A stretch of 40,159 nt of DNA from positions 1-40,159 of the IMG/VR virus record IMGVR_UViG_3300025828_004984; one strand, 5' to 3'. Within the stretch, counting starts at the first letter, position 1. Each line of letters opens with the position of its first letter. The translations under genes were made by a program, and so were the position numbers. This stretch comes from a virus. The notes beneath the pieces are model-generated. The model made no database searches. It was not told where the DNA came from and saw nothing but the letters and a program-made list of their open reading frames with translations. This document shows, piece by piece, positions 11,323 through 19,800 of the stretch.

Positions 11323-13838
11323 AGGCGGTGATGGTCGGTCGTGTGTCTGGTGGCAACTTGTTCTATGTCATTGACGGGGACACCGATGGCGCAATCGTCA
11401 CTCCTTCTCGTGATGTCAAGCCTGTCAGTTTTTTGTCTTTCGTAACCCGCAAGAAAGTGAGCCGGATTACGAATAGTAAGTTCCATAAATTTTTATGGGA
11501 TGGAGTTGACAAACCCAACGACCGGTGGGAAAACATTGTCGTGTACAAGGTGCAACAGGTGCCGGAGCACATGCTCGCTGGCGTCGACGTGCTCTCCAAC
11601 CTTGAAGCCAAGAAAAAAGATGCCCGCTACGACGCGATAAACGAAAAAATCGAAATCATCGACACATTTAAAGTTGCGATTGAAACAGGTTTCCACGAAA
11701 AAGCACTTGGACCCCGCATTCGCCCAGCACGGTTCGATCCCAACGCCGAAGATGGCGATGGTGACGGCATTGTTCAGGACGGAACTACATTTGCGAGACC
11801 AGCGACTCCCGGCACTAAACCGGCACGTCGCGCCCGACGAGTGCAACGAGCAGCCAATGCGATGTCTAGGGACAGCGGCATGGCGGCACGCCGCAGTTAT
11901 CTCCCGAGGGTTGGTGTAATTGAGAGATTCAAGTCGCGTGACAAAAAGTTTTACCGTGACCGTTACGCAAAGCAGTCCAAACGAGTTGACGATGCCTTCA
12001 ACGGTGGAAAGCCGCTAAAGACGTACGGCGACATCGCTTCTGCATTTACGCGGGCGCATCCGGGTTTCGCCGCAGGAACGTCCATGGCCGACTACGTCGA
12101 AATTGGTTTACTCAAAGAGGACGAACCAATCTCGATGGCGCACAAAGAGCACGCATACGCGTTTCTGCTTGGCGTCTTGATGAATCCAAGTATCAAAGAC
12201 ATCGATGTGGAAATCCTTAGCCGTGAATCACGTCGACGTTTAGGCAAGGACCCCATCGAAGGCGCCGATGGCGCAGTGGCGTACGGTGCACGCGGAAAAA
12301 TTGGTCGCGACCGAAACAAAGTCAACGGGTACAGATGGCGAACCGTTGCCAAGGACCGAAAGCCGCGTCTTGAAATGATGTATGCCGACCAGACGTCGTA
12401 CGACCAGATAGAGGATGTTCGTGTTTTAGGCAACTTTCAGTTGGAAACACACAAAATGTTCATCACGATGCTCGAAGACACCCCCACAGCATTTTCTGAC
12501 ACAAGCGCCCTTTTGCAGGCATTGCAACAAATCCTTGAAGGGACAGGCACGCAAGAAAATCTCAGTCCGGAAGATACCGACGCGATCAGAAAAGCATGGG
12601 AAGAAGCACGGGCAATGGCAGCGCGCAGTGTCAACCTGCACGAAATGACGCACCTTTCCAACTATGCGCAAGCATACAAAGAAGCAATTAAGGACCGAGG
12701 AATTGAATCACTTAGCGTAGATGAAGCAATTCAGCAGGGGGTTCTCGAACCGATTGCCGACATGGGAGATGATGCAATTCGCCAAGCGGCAATTAGAAGC
12801 GACCTCAGGGAGTTGTCCGTAACCGCGCCAGAAGCGATGTTCCGCTTCGCTGCTGAATATCAAAGGCTTATCCAAAGCACCAATCCACGCGACAAGATAC
12901 TTCTTCAGCGGCTGGTAACTGAAACTCTCAAAGATCCCGATGGTAACGATCTTAAAAAGGGTGAATCTATTGCTAGATGGCTACAGGCTGTCGGCTGGCC
13001 CAAGCCAAACGGCACCCAACATGACGCGGATGACCCTCTGCATGTAGACGATCTCCTGCCCTTCTTCTTCACTCCCGGCGCAGGAGGACGACCAGTCTGG
13101 TCCGACAAGGATGATCCCTACTATAAGCGGTCCGCATGGGGCCGAAACACTGCTGCCAGCAAACTTGACTTGGCTAACGGCGGAAGCATGGGCATGATCA
13201 AGTTTCAAGAGGTGTGGGACCTCGGGTTGCCGGAAACACGAGGACTACCGGCAATTAGCGTTGAAGATACTCACACCCTCACAAAAGCAGTGGCGCAGGT
13301 TGCTACGATGTTTCGTCTAGATCCCGATATTAGTCAATGGGACTTTGATGACTCGATCCCAGTGGTCGGTGGCGCAATTTGGGAGGATAGCCCGGGCATT
13401 ATGCGGGCAATCATGAGTAGCAACGCGCAGGAATGGCTGGCTAACGCTCTTACCCAAATTTCTATGGACACTTCGATGAGCGACGCGCAAAAAGAACGCC
13501 TGAGAGCATACATAGTCGAACAAGCAATCATTGCGCCAAAATTGATGGACGATCTTTCCCCTCGGGAGAAGGCCATCGCTGTGCGTATTGCTAAACTTAC
13601 AGGTGGTGGAGAGTACGCCTCTTACATGGGGACGTTTACTCATATAGATTCCTTCCAAGGATTATTTTTCAATCAGCGCTACATGGAATTGCTGGCTGAA
13701 CTCGGCGCCGCAGCACTATTTGGCTCAGAAATCAAAGTTCCAGACGGTTCCGGAATGCGCACTCTGAACGACGTTGAGAAAAAAGTGATGAGCAAGTTGT
13801 TGAAGTGGCTATGGCCAGAAGGTGAGTTAACGCTGTGA
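11319..13838 (+). CDS. Modular head-region protein with HExxH metallopeptidase motif
   Basis: An 839-residue protein. After an N-terminal beta-rich domain (~1-130) comes a DxDxDG loop (RFDPNA... at residue 138, with DGDGDG and a Phe-Ala-Arg-Pro end), resembling an EF-hand or dockerin-type calcium loop, then a basic linker and an SGMAARR element (~187). The centre has HEMTH (H441-H445), a zinc-metallopeptidase HExxH motif; candidate third ligands are E505 or E513 in an APEAMFRFAAE helix. The remaining ~300 residues are unassigned. A Shine-Dalgarno AAGGA lies 9 nt before the ATG, which also overlaps the preceding stop. The capsid-maturation protease role is one possibility, but classic phage prohead proteases are serine enzymes (S14, S49, S78, U9), so a metallopeptidase here may instead be an effector or processing enzyme. 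Confidence 0.75.
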   Translation: MKAVMVGRVSGGNLFYVIDGDTDGAIVTPSRDVKPVSFLSFVTRKKVSRITNSKFHKFLWDGVDKPNDRWENIVVYKVQQVPEHMLAGVDVLSNLEAKKKDARYDAINEKIEIIDTFKVAIETGFHEKALGPRIRPARFDPNAEDGDGDGIVQDGTTFARPATPGTKPARRARRVQRAANAMSRDSGMAARRSYLPRVGVIERFKSRDKKFYRDRYAKQSKRVDDAFNGGKPLKTYGDIASAFTRAHPGFAAGTSMADYVEIGLLKEDEPISMAHKEHAYAFLLGVLMNPSIKDIDVEILSRESRRRLGKDPIEGADGAVAYGARGKIGRDRNKVNGYRWRTVAKDRKPRLEMMYADQTSYDQIEDVRVLGNFQLETHKMFITMLEDTPTAFSDTSALLQALQQILEGTGTQENLSPEDTDAIRKAWEEARAMAARSVNLHEMTHLSNYAQAYKEAIKDRGIESLSVDEAIQQGVLEPIADMGDDAIRQAAIRSDLRELSVTAPEAMFRFAAEYQRLIQSTNPRDKILLQRLVTETLKDPDGNDLKKGESIARWLQAVGWPKPNGTQHDADDPLHVDDLLPFFFTPGAGGRPVWSDKDDPYYKRSAWGRNTAASKLDLANGGSMGMIKFQEVWDLGLPETRGLPAISVEDTHTLTKAVAQVATMFRLDPDISQWDFDDSIPVVGGAIWEDSPGIMRAIMSSNAQEWLANALTQISMDTSMSDAQKERLRAYIVEQAIIAPKLMDDLSPREKAIAVRIAKLTGGGEYASYMGTFTHIDSFQGLFFNQRYMELLAELGAAALFGSEIKVPDGSGMRTLNDVEKKVMSKLLKWLWPEGELTL
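11730..11801 (+). other. DxDxDG calcium-loop module, copy 1
   Basis: Encodes RFDPNA, a DGDGDG loop, VQDGT and a final Arg-Pro. The closest copy is at 23003-23074, with a degenerate one at 17519-17578, all in different genes. The alternating acidic residues and glycine fit an EF-hand-like Ca2+ site. Confidence 0.7.
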
Positions 13839-14182
13839 CCGCGCGAGAGAAACATGTCAAATTTATTGAAGACATCCTTGGAGTTCCTTTCCGCGATGCA
13901 CAGAAGAGTCACAGTCGTGATCAGTTGATTGGCATCTTCCGCGAACTCGAAGATGGTAAAGACCCATACAAAAAAGAACGTCGGAACATCGGCGAAGAAT
14001 TGGAACGCGCTGGAATATTGATGTCATCCCCGAAAGAGATGTACCGAGACGAGAGGGACACTCAAATTTGGATGATGTTCATCACCGGCGAAGTAATGAT
14101 CCCGCCGTCTGAAAGAATGGCGAAAAATTTTGACATTTTCGAATTGGCAGCCAAGCGCAACCGTATCATCGGTAACAAATAG
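13835..14182 (+). CDS. Small hypothetical protein
   Basis: A 115-residue charged protein starting at a GTG that overlaps the previous stop (GTGA at 13835-13838). A good Shine-Dalgarno (AGAAGGTGAG, 13817-13826) supports this start. The sequence is mostly helical and rich in Lys/Glu/Arg, with no signal peptide, membrane segment or recognisable motif. It belongs to the same transcription unit as the large head-region genes. Confidence 0.8.
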   Translation: MTAREKHVKFIEDILGVPFRDAQKSHSRDQLIGIFRELEDGKDPYKKERRNIGEELERAGILMSSPKEMYRDERDTQIWMMFITGEVMIPPSERMAKNFDIFELAAKRNRIIGNK

Positions 14183-14184
14183 AC

Positions 14185-14190
14185 TAAAAT
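14185..14190 (+). promoter_or_regulatory. Possible -10 element (TAAAAT)
   Basis: TAAAAT ends 9 nt before the ATG at 14200, inside the 17-nt gap after the previous stop. An AGG at 14191 could instead serve as a weak ribosome site, so this one is ambiguous. No -35 is visible. Confidence 0.35.
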
Positions 14191-14199
14191 AGGTACACC

Positions 14200-14847
14200 A
14201 TGGATGAAATCGAAGTCAAGGGACCGCAGGATGTAATTCTAGACCTGCCGCAGGAGCGCATTACCGCGATCACTCGTGGTCGTGGACCCCGTCGCGGCAA
14301 TTTGGAACGTCTTTTGCGCTACTGGCGCCCGATTATGAAAAAGCCGGGCGGCTTTCGTCGCTGTCGGATCATCCTTGCCGACCACCCCGAGTTGTACCCC
14401 TTGGAGCGGATCTGTGCGTGGCTGCACCATGAAACCACCGGCTTGTGGCCCAACGAGGGGTGCCATCACCCCGGCATGAAGAACTGTAAAGGCAAACTCA
14501 AGAAAAAGATTTGGACCGACAAGAACTTTGCGCGACGCATGAAAAAGCGTTTCAAAAAAGGAAAGAAGTCCCTTGACGGAGCGTACTGGGAAGATGTCGA
14601 CGACATGTTTTTCGGCGACTTCCAAGAACGCAAAGAACTTGGGTTTGATGACGAACAGAATCCCGTAGTCACTGAAATGGATTACAAACACGCAATGGAC
14701 GTGCTTTCCGATTTCATGGAAATGGAATCTGATTTTGTTGCCTATCTGCGTGATTACGACAACTGGGAACTTGAAGGCGAAGACGATAACGGTTCGCTAC
14801 GCACTGAAGCGTTTGTGAAATCCGAGGAAGATTGCGGGTGTGACTGA
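14200..14847 (+). CDS. Conserved actinophage-type basic protein, unknown function
   Basis: A 215-residue protein. Residues ~30-105 are basic and aromatic (LERLLRYWRPIMKKPGGF, then a Trp-Leu-His-His stretch and a Cys-His pair), a type of sequence I associate with proteins of head modules in large actinophages, though I cannot name a family. Residues ~105-125 are a Lys/Arg-rich segment that could bind DNA. The C-terminal half is acidic and ends in a short Cys-x-Cys. The next gene starts on the last base of the stop codon (TGATG), so translation is probably coupled. Confidence 0.75.
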   Translation: MDEIEVKGPQDVILDLPQERITAITRGRGPRRGNLERLLRYWRPIMKKPGGFRRCRIILADHPELYPLERICAWLHHETTGLWPNEGCHHPGMKNCKGKLKKKIWTDKNFARRMKKRFKKGKKSLDGAYWEDVDDMFFGDFQERKELGFDDEQNPVVTEMDYKHAMDVLSDFMEMESDFVAYLRDYDNWELEGEDDNGSLRTEAFVKSEEDCGCD

Positions 14848-16808
14848 TGGTTGAGTCATATGTCTACGAACGCGATTTTGGTTGCGAAGCCTGTCCGCCA
14901 ATCCTGATCAAGAGGACAATCCTCGCTGATCTGTCAACGAAGGTAAACCATGACCACATCCGTGGCATGGGCGCAAAATCCGAAGAAGTCGTTGAGTTCA
15001 AAGCGCTTGCGCGGCGTCTTGGTAGTCTGCGCCAATTCGAAGAGAAGCGTGTCGGTCTTTTTGGTTCAAGAAGCCGACTTGGGCAGGTCGCTCAGTCAAT
15101 CGGCACTTACGCGGCCCCCGGAAATATTTCCCCAGCCCGAAGCCCAATCCGTTCCGGTATTGCCCGCGCGTTGACGCCGGGAGGACGTCGAGGCCGTGGG
15201 ATCCCCGGTCGTGGACGAACTGCACGTTGCCCAGAGGGATATCAGTACGGTGGTCGGTTTACTGACAACGAGTTCACCACTTGCGGCCAGCAATTGTTTG
15301 ACATGCCGAGCGATTTGGGTGAAACCATTTCACAGATTCGCCGTCGTGCCGCAGCAAGGACACCCGCGCCAGAAGGTTCAACAACTGAACCTAGGGCTAT
15401 CAGTAGTGGTTCGAGTGGTCGAAGCGTGGTGAACCCTCGTGCTCCGCAGATTCCGCGCGTTGCTCAGAAAACCAATAAGCAGGCCCGCTCGAAGAGTGAA
15501 GAGCAAATCGTAAAGGGCATGAGCCCCAAGGGTGTGGAGGCTGCCCGTCTTGTTCGACGTGATGGATTTATTCTTGAGCCGGTGGTTTCAGCGCAGGTGT
15601 TGCGCACTATTCCTGATAACCGCGACATGGTCGAAGCAACATATCTCTTGACTGCGCGTAGCAAGAACGACATTGGCGGCCAAGAACTTGGGCTTTTGTC
15701 AAACACCGGCATCACCAAACTCACCTATGTGCTGCCGGGCGGCTCGACGCTGGAACTCGAAAAAGTTAGAAATTTGACGACTGGTGAGCGCCGCAAACTC
15801 GGTCGAACCGTCAACAAGGGCATCAAAACGTCTAACGACTCTGATTCGGCTGCGCGTCTCAAGTTCGTGTCCGACGAGACGGGTGATGGGATTCAGTACC
15901 GAGAGAACCTGTCTGGTGGCAAAACTATTGATCAGATCCTTTCGAGTGGCGGTAAGGCCCCCAAGAAAGCGCCTGCGCCGAAGGAAGAAACTGAGGAAGT
16001 TACTGATATCGCTCAGGCGGCGCGCATCATCCGTGACGGCGGGCCTCTTTCCGCGATCGCTCCGTCAATTTTGCAGGAAGCATTGACGAAGGCGAATATG
16101 TTCAAGCGTGACAATGGTTTGTACGAAACAAATCGTGCTGGCACATACCGCATGCAGAAGTCAAACGGCAAAGGTGACCACATTTCAGCCAGTTTTGCTG
16201 CGGAAATGCAGTCCTACCTTGGGCTTAACTCCCCCGACATCGCGCCAGTCGGCAAGGGCGACAAGAAGAATTACTTGGTCGAGGTTGCTGATAGCGTAAT
16301 TGAGGGCGCAACCCTGCAAAAAGACGTCAAACTGAGCGACATTCCGACAACCGAAATGGCGTCGATGCTTGTTTCTGACATCATTTCGGATATCACCGAC
16401 CGCAAGAGCAACAGTATTGCGGTGCTCAAGAAAGACGACGAAATGCTCGCATTTCCTGATATATCAAAGAGCGAACTGATTAATTTGTCGGAAGTAAGCG
16501 TTACGGAACGTACAAAAGCACGGATCCGTGACTTCCGTTCGGTCTCTGGGAACGGCCTTTACAGCAAGTATTATAGAGAGTTGAAGGAAGATCAACAAAG
16601 GCTCATGCAGCAACAGATCGCTGAACTGATTGAGCGAGCCCGCGAATTTAACTTCACAAAATTCAGAGATCGTCTTTACAGGGACGGAGAACTGAGCGGC
16701 GCCGAAAAAGTCCATCTGAACATCATCCAAAAGATCGTCGAAAATCGCGTTGACGTGCTTCGACAGAGCCGAGAGCAACTCATGGAAGTCCTCGGAGGTA
16801 AAAAGTGA
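14847..16808 (+). CDS. Modular head-region protein with a possible kinase-like C-terminal domain
   Basis: A 653-residue protein. The N-terminal ~200 residues are basic and Gly/Arg/Pro-rich, with a CPxG...FTD...C module at residues ~127-146. Residues ~225-365 form a mixed domain with a TYLLTARSKND core. After a Lys/Pro/Glu linker (~370-390), the C-terminal ~260 residues hold the pattern SDIISDITDRKSNSIAV (~510-525) followed by FPD. This resembles the catalytic and metal-binding part (D-x-x-TDRHxxN...D) of HipA-like or phosphatidylinositol-kinase-like proteins, but with Lys in place of the usual His and a loose glycine loop. I rate that assignment weak. The stop overlaps the next start (GTGA), and GGAGGT just before the stop is the ribosome site of the following gene. 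Confidence 0.75.
   Translation: MVESYVYERDFGCEACPPILIKRTILADLSTKVNHDHIRGMGAKSEEVVEFKALARRLGSLRQFEEKRVGLFGSRSRLGQVAQSIGTYAAPGNISPARSPIRSGIARALTPGGRRGRGIPGRGRTARCPEGYQYGGRFTDNEFTTCGQQLFDMPSDLGETISQIRRRAAARTPAPEGSTTEPRAISSGSSGRSVVNPRAPQIPRVAQKTNKQARSKSEEQIVKGMSPKGVEAARLVRRDGFILEPVVSAQVLRTIPDNRDMVEATYLLTARSKNDIGGQELGLLSNTGITKLTYVLPGGSTLELEKVRNLTTGERRKLGRTVNKGIKTSNDSDSAARLKFVSDETGDGIQYRENLSGGKTIDQILSSGGKAPKKAPAPKEETEEVTDIAQAARIIRDGGPLSAIAPSILQEALTKANMFKRDNGLYETNRAGTYRMQKSNGKGDHISASFAAEMQSYLGLNSPDIAPVGKGDKKNYLVEVADSVIEGATLQKDVKLSDIPTTEMASMLVSDIISDITDRKSNSIAVLKKDDEMLAFPDISKSELINLSEVSVTERTKARIRDFRSVSGNGLYSKYYRELKEDQQRLMQQQIAELIERAREFNFTKFRDRLYRDGELSGAEKVHLNIIQKIVENRVDVLRQSREQLMEVLGGKK
15225..15284 (+). 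other. CPxG...FTD...C module, copy 2
   Basis: Encodes RCPEGYQYGG, then FTDNEFTTC (residues 127-146 of its protein). It shares the Cys-Pro-x-Gly start, FTD centre and terminal Thr/Asn-Cys with copy 1 at 4451-4512. Confidence 0.6.
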
Positions 16809-19800
16809 AGCAGTACGCACTGGTAAAAGACACGATCACCGGAGATACATACGGTGTCGTAATCCGCGAAAACGGTTCAGAAACCTGCCTCGCTGTAAAA
16901 ACCGACGCTGAAGCATGGGCAGACGGCTTCAACGACATGCACACCAAGTCGCTCGATGACGACCTGCCATACGGTGTCCGCATCGGAGATTTCCGTGGCA
17001 TGACAGAAGCGGAAGAAGTCATCGTTAATGAAATGGCTTTAACCAAGCAGGACCTCCGCCTCCCCAACCGTGACGTCCTCACTTTGATCGACTCTCAACG
17101 CACAGACATTGCTACCGACCCGATTTCGGTAAAGGACGCGCCGATTGCGTTCTTTGGCGAGTCGGCGGAAAAAGCCGTCGACTACAAGGTGCGCGCTTTC
17201 ATTTCAGACATGGCTCGCGGTTCCGTGCTCGCAAAAGCCCGCAACTCAAAATTGGGTATCGAGCGCAAGGGACTGGTTTTCAAGTCACGCAACAACGACC
17301 AGTATCTCCGTGAAGACCTCGCCAACATGGCCATGGGATATGGTCCGCTGCGTCGAGCAGCCAAAGATGTTTTCCACGCCAAGCAGGACATCCTTGACGA
17401 TCACGACGGATACCGACTAGACGACCAATTTGATCTTCACGTGAAAGCACTTGGGCCCAAACTTGGCGGTGGCCTGCGTGCAGCCCCACGAGGAATGGCA
17501 TTTGTCGACATCACTGGTCGTGTTGACGGCGACCGAGACGGAATCGTTTTCGAGGGTGTCACTGGCATGGAGCGCCCAATCATCCCTCGGTTCATCGTCC
17601 CTCAGGGCATGGCGCGCCGCGTGTCGCGGGCCCTTGAAGGTGACTCGATGGAGATTGAGAAGCGTCGCCGTGCCGGCGAGCGAGACCTCGGTATTGATCA
17701 GGCGACTCTCAACGATCGTCTGGGCAATGACGCCCGATTCTTGCAAGCGGCTCCGGGGACGCAGGGGCAGCAGTCTCGTCGCGCTACCCGCCGAACCGGA
17801 CGGATTGGCGGAGGCGCTGAGTTACTGGGACCGAAAAGGAATCGACCCGGAAACGAAGATTATCCGCGCATGGATCCAGAGAGAGTGGCTCGTCTGCGCC
17901 TTGAGCGTTTCGTTCAAGAAACCAGCCCGTCTGGCCGCGCACGCCAAAACCGCATCATCAACACTCCGGGTGCTGATGGTGGCCCATCACGTCGCGCTGT
18001 TCGCGAACGTTCTGGCCGAGTTATCCCAGAACCACCGGCACGCGATAGAGGCGGAATGCGTTCACAGCGTCAATCTCAAAGGACTGACTGGACGGGCGAT
18101 GGAAAGCCTTTCTATTTGCGAAATGATCCGCAGAGCGAGTTGGTCGCAAAGCGTCGCGATGAGTTTGGGCGCCTCGAAGAAATCTACAGGAACACCGAGA
18201 CTGGAAAATTCTTTGGACGGCAAACGGGATTTTCTGATTACGACACTGAAGGGATTTCCATCCGTGATGGCGACAAACGGCAGTTTGACACAGCGGAAGA
18301 AGTTCAACGAGTCGCAGAAGCCGACAGTCTTTCGCAGTTCAATGGGAGTAATGGACTGCGTTCACAGCGTGCCACTGGAGACGACATTCGGGCAACGCTC
18401 TCTCGTATTGATAAAGCCGAAGGCGGCTATGCCTCTCTTGGCGATGACTTGTTTGACAACATCAGGTTTGCTGCCGACTACCTCGACGGCAACACGGACG
18501 CAAACTCAGACGACGCTTTTGATTTCCTTTTGGCTGCCCTTACCGGTGTCAGAGACAACAAAGACATCAAGCCAAAGGATCGTAGAGAGTTAGAAAAGCA
18601 GATCAACGACGCTCTTAGACGGCACTCTATGCTGCAGCCAAAGATGGGTGGAATGCGTTCACGCCGATCAGAAAACGAAGATGGATCGGTTCCCGAAGGC
18701 GATTTCGTAGATATCGACTTGACGATGGAAGAAGTCGGCTACTTGTCCGACATTGTCGACAGCATCCGTGACGACATCGCAGCGGCTAACGACTCTGAAG
18801 CCGACGAACTGTGGCAAGAGTTTTCCGACGCAATCGAAGATGCTGCTGCCGGAGTTGACGTTGTTCGTCTCGACCGCGCTGACGCGGAACGACTTCGCGA
18901 AATGCTCGAAGATCTTTACACCGCAGAAGTCGAACAAGGCAACCCATCCCCAGAAGAGGGCGACGTTCTAGACCTTCTAGGACGCGCAATCGACTCACCC
19001 GATGGCGTGTGGGTTTCCCCTTCAATCGAAGACAATGGTGGCACCCGCCTCTCGACCGGAGGCATGGGTAGTAGAAGGCGTGTCCGGGCAGGTGAATCCT
19101 TCGGACCAGAAGCCCGCTACAACGTTGAGGAAATCGACGGAGACCGCGCGCTCGTCTACGACAACATGAACCGCACGTCGGAGTGGCGCGACCTTGACAC
19201 AATTTCCCCCGATGACACACCATCCCGATTCGAAGGTGGCGGTGGTTTGGCTTCACGCCGAATGACCCCAGAACAGATGGCGGAAAAACGGAACGAGATG
19301 GAGCGTGACCTGCGCTCCCGTGCAGCACGCGAACTGGGCGTCAGCGATGAAGAGTACGCCGAGATGGAGAAATACATCGACGATCTCCCGTTCGATGACG
19401 ACTCCGCTGAATGGCCGGGCGAGATCGAAGACGCCGGCGAATCGCGTGGAGGGCCAACCGGACAGCGCACGTCATGGGGCGCCCGCGTCAGCGAAAGCGA
19501 CGAAGTCAGAGAAGGCATTTTCCCTGACGGGCCAATGGAGGGATCGCGCTGGACATTCAACCGCAACGAGTTTTATTCGGAAGATACTTTCGACGATCCG
19601 GGCGAGTCTCTTGAAGGAACTCAGACGCTGACCGTGGACACGCCTAACGGCACCCGCATTACTTACAGCAGCGGCCTTGAAGACGCACCGTCAATTGAAC
19701 GAGTGCAGAAAATCAGCGGAAATGGCGGTCTTCGGGCCAGCCGTGGAGGCGGAGATACTGCGAACTCGCTCGCCCCTAGCCAGCCTTCAAGCAACCCGAA

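Noticed and set aside
11730-11741. GGTTCGATCC resembling a tRNA T-loop
   Set aside because: It is the codon run for Arg-Phe-Asp-Pro in a conserved protein module, and no cloverleaf stems surround it.
17451-18593. 380-codon frame on the + strand inside the 1733-residue gene
   Set aside because: Different frame, no ribosome site, composition unlike a folded protein; the enclosing frame carries the repeated motifs and ART-like end.
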